Below are positions 59,430 to 64,000 of a stretch of 64,000 bases of DNA, piece by piece. Position 1 is the first letter of the stretch. Each line of letters begins with the position of its first letter. The notes beneath the pieces were generated by a model that saw only the letters and a program-made list of their open reading frames with translations, ran no database searches and had not been told where the DNA came from. A program made the position numbers and the translations under genes. Location: assembly GCF_040049275.1 (NCBI RefSeq), contig NZ_JBDZDT010000007.1:186001-250000 (forward strand). The letters are read 5' to 3'. The DNA is from Aquabacter sp040049275 (GTDB taxonomy: Bacteria; Pseudomonadota; Alphaproteobacteria; Rhizobiales; Xanthobacteraceae).

Positions 59430-59625
59430 GCATGCGCCTCTATGGTGCTCGGCCATGTTGCGCGCGACCGGCTCGCGCATGCGAGGGCTGCGGGCACGGC
59501 CGAGGGACGGCCGACCGGCCCCTTCGGATAATCGAGCGCCCCTATAGCGAAGGTGGCCTGAGGTTTCAATGGCAAGGCGGCGCGGCCATTCGTCGAAACG
59601 TCACGCAAGCCTGCCGTTTCGGCAT

Positions 59626-60684
59626 TCAGCCGCGCAGGATCTCCCCCAGCGCCTCCACCAGCCGCTCGCATTGCGCGTCCGTGCCGACGGTGATGCGCAG
59701 GAAGTCTTCGATTCTATCGCGGCGGAAGTGCCGCACGAGAATCGCCTTGTCCCGCAGCTTCTGGGCCAAGTCCGCTCCTGCGGTGCCGGGATGCCGCACG
59801 AACAGAAAGTTGGCGGTGGAGGGGAGAACCTCGAAACCCAGTGTTTCCAAGCGTTCGGCAAGCTTCTCGCGCGAGGCGATGACGTGCGCGCGCGTCTTGT
59901 CGAACCAGGCCGTGTCCTCGATGGCGGCGGTGGCCCCCACCAGCGCGAGGCGGTCGAGGGGGTAGGAGTTGAAGCTGTCCTTCACCCGCACCAGCGCCTC
60001 GATGAGGTGTGCCTGCCCGATGGCGAAGCCCACCCGGAGGCCCGCCAGGGAACGGGATTTCGACAGCGTCTGGACCACCAGAAGATTGGGATGGCGCGCC
60101 ACCAGCGGAATCGCACTTTCACCCCCGAAATCCACATAGGCCTCGTCCACCACCACCACCTGGTCGGGGTGATCGGCGAGCAGCGACTCGATTTCGGCGC
60201 GGGAGAGACCGATGCCGGTGGGGGCATTGGGATTGGGCAGGATGATGCCGCCGCAGGGACGGTCATAGTCCGAGACGCGGATTCGCAGGCCCTCATCCAG
60301 CGGGATTTCCCCATGGGAAATGCCGTAGAGGCCGCAATAGACCGGGTAGAAGCTGTAGGTGATGTCCGGGAACAGCAGCGGGGCGTCGTGCTTCAGCAGC
60401 GCCTGGAAGGCGTGCGCCAGCACCTCGTCGGAGCCGTTGCCGACAAACACCTCGTCCTCTCCCACCCCGAAATGGCGCGCGATGGCCGCGCGCAGCACCG
60501 TGCCGGTGGGGTCCGGATAGAGCCGCAGTGATTCGGCCTCGCGGGCGATGGCCTCGGCGACGCGCGGGGAGGGGGGATAGGGGTTCTCGTTGGTGTTCAG
60601 CTTGACCAGCCCCTCGATCCGCGGCTGCTCGCCGGGGACGTAGGGGGTCAGCGTGTCAACGACGGGGCTCCAGAAACGGCTCAT
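59626..60684 (-). CDS. hisC: Histidinol-phosphate aminotransferase
   Basis: PLP enzyme of histidine synthesis, 352 residues, fold type I. Motifs are Lys-Leu-Asn-Thr-Asn-Glu-Asn-Pro-Tyr-Pro-Pro at the start, Tyr-Pro-Asp-Pro-Thr-Gly, Asn-Gly-Ser-Asp-Glu-Val, Pro-Asn-Pro-Asn-Ala-Pro-Thr-Gly, Asp-Glu-Ala-Tyr-Val-Asp-Phe and the PLP-binding Lys in Leu-Ser-Lys-Ser-Arg-Ser-Leu-Ala-Gly-Leu-Arg. No other his genes adjoin it, and it could also act on aromatic amino acids. Confidence 0.93.
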   Translation of the reverse strand: MSRFWSPVVDTLTPYVPGEQPRIEGLVKLNTNENPYPPSPRVAEAIAREAESLRLYPDPTGTVLRAAIARHFGVGEDEVFVGNGSDEVLAHAFQALLKHDAPLLFPDITYSFYPVYCGLYGISHGEIPLDEGLRIRVSDYDRPCGGIILPNPNAPTGIGLSRAEIESLLADHPDQVVVVDEAYVDFGGESAIPLVARHPNLLVVQTLSKSRSLAGLRVGFAIGQAHLIEALVRVKDSFNSYPLDRLALVGATAAIEDTAWFDKTRAHVIASREKLAERLETLGFEVLPSTANFLFVRHPGTAGADLAQKLRDKAILVRHFRRDRIEDFLRITVGTDAQCERLVEALGEILRG

Positions 60685-60758
60685 CTTTGGACTCTGAACT
60701 TCGCGTGCGCCGGGGGTTTAGCACGGCGCACGCGAAGGGGTGAGGGGCCGCGAGACGA

Positions 60759-61490
60759 CTATTCAGCCGGAACCGAATGCCTCTGGATGCCTTCCGTGCG
60801 GTATTCGCCCCACGCCTGCCGCAGGATCTGGACCGATGACGTGAGGAAGATGCCGGCCATGATGGCTGCCACCAGCAAATCGGGCCACGCCGTGGTGGTG
60901 CCCCACACGCCTAGGGCCGCAACCACGACGATGACGTTGCCGATCGCGTCGTTGCGCGAGCACAGCCAGACCGAGCGCACATTGGCGTCGCCGTCTTTGT
61001 AGGGCCGCAGCAGCAGGACCGAGGCGAGGTTGGCCGCCAGCGCCAGCAGGCCGACCGCGCCCATCACCTCCGCCTTCGGGAGGCCGAGGATAAGAGTGTG
61101 ATAGAGGGTCGAGCCGAACACCCACAGCGCCATCAGCGACAGCGAGAGGCCCTTGGCGAGGGCCGCGGTGGCGCGCGTCCTCTCGCTGGCGCCGATGACG
61201 GCAAGCGAAAGACCGTAGGTCACGGTGTCGGCGAGGAAGTCCAGCGCGTCGGCCTTGAGCGCCTGCGAGCCCGCAAGCTGCCCCGCCAGCATTTCGCCGA
61301 GGAACATGGCGCCGTTGATGCCGATGACAGTCCAGAGGATGGCCTTGTACCGAGGGTCCACGCCGTCGAAGACCGGCACGCCCTTGGCGCAGCAGGAATC
61401 GACGTGCACGGGCGGCGCGGACTGCTCCGGCAGTTGAAGCGCCGGCGGGGCGCAGCACGTGTCTTCTCTCTTGCAGCAGCTATCAGCCAT
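60759..61490 (-). CDS. Cation transporter with Cys-rich N terminus (CDF-like)
   Basis: Inner-membrane protein of 243 residues with about six helices. The cytoplasmic N terminus is Cys-rich (Cys-Cys-Lys-Arg-Glu-Asp-Thr-Cys-Cys, then Ser-Cys-Cys), fit for metal capture. Helix motifs Asp-Ala-Leu-Asp-Phe-Leu-Ala-Asp and Ser-Arg-Asn-Asp-Ala-Ile-Gly-Asn match the paired metal-binding positions of cation diffusion facilitators, though no cytoplasmic C-terminal domain is present. It probably exports zinc, cadmium, lead or a similar ion. ATG 61490 has AGGAGG upstream. The divergent MerR gene is its likely regulator. Confidence 0.85.
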   Translation of the reverse strand: MADSCCKREDTCCAPPALQLPEQSAPPVHVDSCCAKGVPVFDGVDPRYKAILWTVIGINGAMFLGEMLAGQLAGSQALKADALDFLADTVTYGLSLAVIGASERTRATAALAKGLSLSLMALWVFGSTLYHTLILGLPKAEVMGAVGLLALAANLASVLLLRPYKDGDANVRSVWLCSRNDAIGNVIVVVAALGVWGTTTAWPDLLVAAIMAGIFLTSSVQILRQAWGEYRTEGIQRHSVPAE

Positions 61491-61512
61491 CGGGTGACGT
61501 CCTCCTGTCCAG

Positions 61513-61543
61513 GAGATACACTCTCTAGTGACTAGAGGTTCAA
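61513..61543 (-). promoter_or_regulatory. MerR-type operator/promoter of the cation transporter gene
   Basis: A 15-base dyad CTCTAGT-G-ACTAGAG (61523-61537) lies between divergent genes. On the minus strand TTGAAC (61538-61543) is followed, after a 19-base spacer that contains the dyad, by TATCTC (61513-61518). A long 19-base spacer with a central dyad is the hallmark of promoters untwisted by MerR-family activators. Confidence 0.75.
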
Positions 61544-61548
61544 GGGCC

Positions 61549-61959
61549 ATGGCAGACATTTCCATTGGCGAGCTGGCACGGCGCACGAGCGTGAAGGTGC
61601 CGACGATCCGCTTCTACGAGCAGGTGGGCCTGCTTCCCGCTCCGGTGCGCACCGAGGGTCGGCAGCGCCGCTATGGCGCGACGGCGGTGGCGCGGCTGAA
61701 CTTCATCCGCCATGCGCGCGAGCTTGGCTTCGAGCTACCGGCCGTGCGCGAGTTGCTGTCGCTGAGCGAGCAGCCGGAGCGCTCTTGCATTGAGGTGGAC
61801 CGCATCGCGCGCCGCCATGTGGAGGACATCAACCGCCGCATTGCCCGGCTCGTCGCCCTGCGCGGCGAGCTGGAAAGCTCGCTCGATGCATGCGGGCACG
61901 GGCGGGTTGCCGAGTGCCGGGTGATCGAGGCTTTGGCCGACCAGACCGCGCAGCCCTGA
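61549..61959 (+). CDS. MerR family heavy-metal regulator (ZntR/CadR/PbrR-like)
   Basis: A protein of 136 residues. The N-terminal winged HTH (Ile-Gly-Glu-Leu-Ala-Arg-Arg-Thr-Ser-Val, Thr-Ile-Arg-Phe-Tyr-Glu) and a coiled-coil dimer helix are followed by candidate metal ligands Cys80, Cys115, His117 and Cys123. Their spacing resembles ZntR (Cys79, Cys114/115, His119, Cys124). On metal binding it should activate the divergent transporter gene through the operator between them. ATG 61549 has AAGGG upstream. Confidence 0.92.
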   Translation: MADISIGELARRTSVKVPTIRFYEQVGLLPAPVRTEGRQRRYGATAVARLNFIRHARELGFELPAVRELLSLSEQPERSCIEVDRIARRHVEDINRRIARLVALRGELESSLDACGHGRVAECRVIEALADQTAQP

Positions 61960-61967
61960 CACCAATG

Positions 61968-61995
61968 AAAAAGCCGCCCGCCTGAGGCGGACGGC
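61968..61995 (-). terminator. Rho-independent terminator of the SDR/BKACE operon
   Basis: On the minus strand a 10-base stem with one wobble pair (61986-61995 with 61973-61982) and a three-base loop is followed by five T residues (the A-run 61968-61972). It stands about 25 bases beyond the SDR stop and faces the MerR stop. Confidence 0.88.
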
Positions 61996-62020
61996 CTTGG
62001 ACGCGAACGCCTGAGGCGTC

Positions 62021-62773
62021 CTAGAGCGCCCGCCCCCCGTCCACCATGATGATGGAGCCGGTGGAATACTTGAGCGTGGTGGCGCAGGCGATGATGGCGT
62101 CGGCCACGTCGCCGGCGGTCGCGATGCGCTTCAGCGGGATGGTGGCGGATACCTTCTCGTTGAAGGAGGCATCGCGGCCGGGCACGAAGTCCGTGTCCAC
62201 CACGCCGGGGGAGACCGCCATGACACGCACGGCCGGGGCGAGCGCCCGCGCCAGCGACTTGGTCATGACGTCGATGCCGGCTTTGACCGCGCAATAGGCG
62301 ATGTTCGAGCCGACGCCGTTGGTCCCGGCGATGGAGGAGACGTTCACGATGAGCCCGTCGCCGCTCTCCTTCAGGAGCGGGGCGAAGGATCGCACGGCGG
62401 CGAAGCTGCCGCGCCAGTTCACCGCGAACATGCGGTCGATGAGTTCATCGTCCAGCGCGTCGAGGTCCACATGCTTGACGGCCTTGGTGAAGCCGGCGGC
62501 ATTGACCAGGATGTGGAGCGCGCCGTGGCGCGCCTTCATGGTTTCCGCAAGGCGGGCGAGGGAGGCCGAATCCTCCACCGCCGCCTCTTCCGCGGCGTGA
62601 CCCGCGCCGGGCAGGCGCGCGACCAGCGCCCGCGCGTCTTCGGCGCGCGAGCGGTAGGTCACGGTCACGCTGGCGCCGAGCGCGGCGAGGCGCTCGGCGG
62701 TGGCCGATCCGATCCCGCCGGAGCCGCCCACCACGAGGGCGATGCGGCCGGCAAGGGGGAGGGCGTCGCTCAT
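62021..62773 (-). CDS. SDR family oxidoreductase
   Basis: Classical short-chain dehydrogenase of 250 residues: Gly-Gly-Ser-Gly-Gly-Ile-Gly cofactor loop near 16-22, Asn-Ala-Ala-Gly near 91, catalytic Ser in Val-Ser-Ser-Ile and Tyr-Cys-Ala-Val-Lys near 159. NADP is likely, given Tyr-Arg-Ser-Arg after the second strand. Its ATG overlaps the BKACE stop by four bases (ATGA), so the two enzymes probably act in one pathway, for example reducing a 3-keto intermediate. A terminator follows. Confidence 0.9.
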   Translation of the reverse strand: MSDALPLAGRIALVVGGSGGIGSATAERLAALGASVTVTYRSRAEDARALVARLPGAGHAAEEAAVEDSASLARLAETMKARHGALHILVNAAGFTKAVKHVDLDALDDELIDRMFAVNWRGSFAAVRSFAPLLKESGDGLIVNVSSIAGTNGVGSNIAYCAVKAGIDVMTKSLARALAPAVRVMAVSPGVVDTDFVPGRDASFNEKVSATIPLKRIATAGDVADAIIACATTLKYSTGSIIMVDGGRAL

Positions 62774-63642
62774 TTCTTCAGGCCGAGGATGGCGCGGGCC
62801 TCATCGGGGGTGGCAAGCTCGCCGCCCAGATCGTCGATGATGCGCGCGGCCTTCTCCACCTGCTGGGCATTGCTCTTGGCGAGCTCGCCGCGGCGGATCT
62901 GCACGCCGTCCTCGAAGCCGCAGCGCACATGGGCGCCGAGCGTCCAGGCGGCGGCCACCATGGGGAACATCATGCGGCCGATGCCGAAGGCTGCCCAATG
63001 GGCGTTCTCGGGCAGGAGCGACTTGGCGAACACCAGGGTCTCCACCGTGCCGGGGAAGCCGTAGCGGATGCCGGTGACGATCTGGAACAGCGCGGGCTCC
63101 TCGAGCACGCCGTCCTTGATCAGCTGCTTGGCGAGCTGGATGTCGCCCGTGTCGAACACTTCCAGCTCCGGCTTGGAGCCGGCTTCCTTCATGGCGTTGG
63201 CCATGATGGTCACGTTCTTGGGGGAGTTGATGACGCAGCTGTCGCCCGACCACATGGTGTTGAGGTCGAGGGTGCAGATCTCCGGCTTGAGGGCCAGGAT
63301 GTGCTCCACGCGCTTCTCGGGGGCCATCAGCGTGGTGCCGGGGCCGAACACCTTCGGGTCTTCCGCGCCGGGCACGAAGCGCTGGCCGGGGCCGGTGGTG
63401 AGGTTGATGACGAGGCCGCAGCCGGAATCGCGGATGCGGTCCACCACCTCGCGATAGTGCTCCAGCTCCATGCTCGGCTTGCCGTTGTCGTAGCGCACAT
63501 GGATGTGCGCGACGGCGGCGCCGGCCTTGCACGATTCGATGGCGGCGTTGGCGATCTGCTCCGGCGTGCAGGGCAGGCCGGGATGCTGAGCCAACGTCGT
63601 CTGGTTTCCAGTCACCGCGACGGTGAGGATTGTCTTACCCAC
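62770..63642 (-). CDS. 3-keto-5-aminohexanoate cleavage (BKACE) family protein
   Basis: Zinc-dependent TIM-barrel enzyme of 290 residues of the DUF849/BKACE family, which transfers acetyl-CoA-derived units onto beta-keto acids, splitting them. Zinc ligands His46 and His48 in Ala-His-Ile-His-Val-Arg match the Kce numbering, with a later Glu in the Phe-Glu-Asp-Gly segment. The beta-keto substrate varies widely in the family and is not predictable here; carnitine-type or amino-acid-derived keto acids are examples. It is the first gene of the operon with the SDR, controlled probably by the divergent TetR protein. Confidence 0.92.
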   Translation of the reverse strand: MGKTILTVAVTGNQTTLAQHPGLPCTPEQIANAAIESCKAGAAVAHIHVRYDNGKPSMELEHYREVVDRIRDSGCGLVINLTTGPGQRFVPGAEDPKVFGPGTTLMAPEKRVEHILALKPEICTLDLNTMWSGDSCVINSPKNVTIMANAMKEAGSKPELEVFDTGDIQLAKQLIKDGVLEEPALFQIVTGIRYGFPGTVETLVFAKSLLPENAHWAAFGIGRMMFPMVAAAWTLGAHVRCGFEDGVQIRRGELAKSNAQQVEKAARIIDDLGGELATPDEARAILGLKK

Positions 63643-63693
63643 TTCCAGCGTCTCCTGCTGAGCTGCTGCCGCGAGGCGTACGGCAGCTTGACA

Positions 63694-63721
63694 TATGTAA
63701 ACGACTGTTTACGGTAAACAT
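63694..63721. promoter_or_regulatory. Overlapping dyads, TetR operator candidate
   Basis: Three 6-base units GTAAAC (63697-63702), GTTTAC (63707-63712) and GTAAAC (63714-63719) form two overlapping inverted repeats between the divergent BKACE and TetR genes, in an AT-rich patch. This is the expected place for an operator that controls both directions. Confidence 0.7.
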
Positions 63722-63770
63722 ACGTTTGAATACGTCAAGGCCGGATCGCCTTGTGGGGAGCGAAATCGCA

Positions 63771-64000
63771 ATGTCGTCGGAACCGCCGCGCCTCGTGGAA
63801 GCGGGCGAAGCACAGCAGGAGGACCGGTTCGCCGACATCCGCCCGGTGCTGGCCGGGCTGACGCCGCGCGAGCGGATTCTGGTGGTGGCCGAGCGCATGT
63901 TCGCCGATGAGGGCCTCGCCGCCGTCAGCGTGCGTGGCATCACCGCCGCCGCGCAGGTTAACCTTGCTTCGCTACATTATCATTTCGGCTCGAAGGAAAA
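63771..64000 (+). CDS. TetR family regulator (3' end outside window)
   Basis: The first 76 codons of a TetR repressor. After about 30 charged residues comes Thr-Pro-Arg-Glu-Arg-Ile-Leu-Val-Val-Ala-Glu-Arg-Met-Phe-Ala-Asp-Glu-Gly, then Val-Ser-Val-Arg-Gly-Ile-Thr-Ala-Ala-Ala, then the recognition helix Asn-Leu-Ala-Ser-Leu-His-Tyr-His-Phe-Gly-Ser-Lys-Glu, where the frame is cut by the window end. GGGGAG precedes the ATG. It is divergent from the BKACE-SDR operon, its likely target. Confidence 0.9.
   Translation, partial: MSSEPPRLVEAGEAQQEDRFADIRPVLAGLTPRERILVVAERMFADEGLAAVSVRGITAAAQVNLASLHYHFGSKE

Overview
The window is a GC-rich (roughly 65-68 percent by impression) chromosomal segment of an alphaproteobacterium, most likely a member of the Hyphomicrobiales/Rhizobiales and plausibly of the Xanthobacteraceae (Xanthobacter, Azorhizobium, Starkeya, Ancylobacter). 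The grounds are a MucR/Ros regulator, DUF6456, DUF5330 and DUF983 proteins typical of that order, a complete acpXL-to-lpxXL very-long-chain fatty acid cluster for lipid A, an alphaproteobacterial Psd/PssA pair, and several families of short intergenic palindromes. No rRNA, tRNA, CRISPR array, insertion sequence, integrase or phage gene was recognised. The segment reads as ordinary chromosome with accessory metabolic genes.

Layout. 1-7.5 kb: 5'-truncated M20 peptidase, ZntB-type transporter, secreted phytase-like protein, GT39-like membrane glycosyltransferase, Fe-type superoxide dismutase with a clear terminator, and a proline-rich membrane protein. 7.5-13.3 kb (minus strand): an S53 peptidase broken by one frameshift, oligopeptidase B and MsrB. 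13.3-18.3 kb: mucR, a DnaA domain IV-like HTH protein followed by a DUF6456 protein, DUF805, SufE, DUF5330, DUF983 and a LOG-family protein. 18.6-29.3 kb: ArsR regulator with an Atm1-type ABC exporter, a formyltransferase/beta-propeller fusion, psd-pssA, an EEP-family and a YbhN-like gene, a convergent phospholipase D-family gene, and a viral-type topoisomerase IB. This stretch is rich in envelope lipid functions. 29.4-35 kb: a VOC protein, a Mop-type fused molybdenum hydroxylase and an acyl-CoA synthetase. 35-43.5 kb: fbp-rpe, folB with an ATP-grasp protein, a HIT protein, a transglutaminase/alpha-E/circularly permuted ATP-grasp operon and a MoCF-biosynthesis-type protein. 43.6-50.7 kb: a form-II CoxL-like hydroxylase subunit, a TetR regulator, an unusual SDR and a TRAP transporter. 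50.9-53.1 kb: a GST and purEK. 53.2-59.5 kb: the lipid A acyl chain cluster. 59.6-64 kb: hisC, a divergent MerR/cation transporter pair with its operator, and an SDR-BKACE operon facing a TetR gene cut off by the window end.

The most coherent multi-gene system is the minus-strand run acpXL-fabZXL-fabF2XL-fabF1XL-SDR-adhXL-lpxXL, which should build the 26-28 carbon hydroxy acyl chain and attach it to lipid A. In it one ketosynthase (FabF2XL) has lost the active-site Cys and first His while its neighbour keeps all catalytic residues. That arrangement resembles the KS-alpha/KS-beta pair of type II polyketide synthases. A second theme is phospholipid remodelling between 20.9 and 28.1 kb. A third is paired molybdenum hydroxylase genes without a separate FAD subunit nearby. 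Start codons were often moved inward from the longest open frame when a Shine-Dalgarno sequence or family length supported it; this is stated entry by entry.
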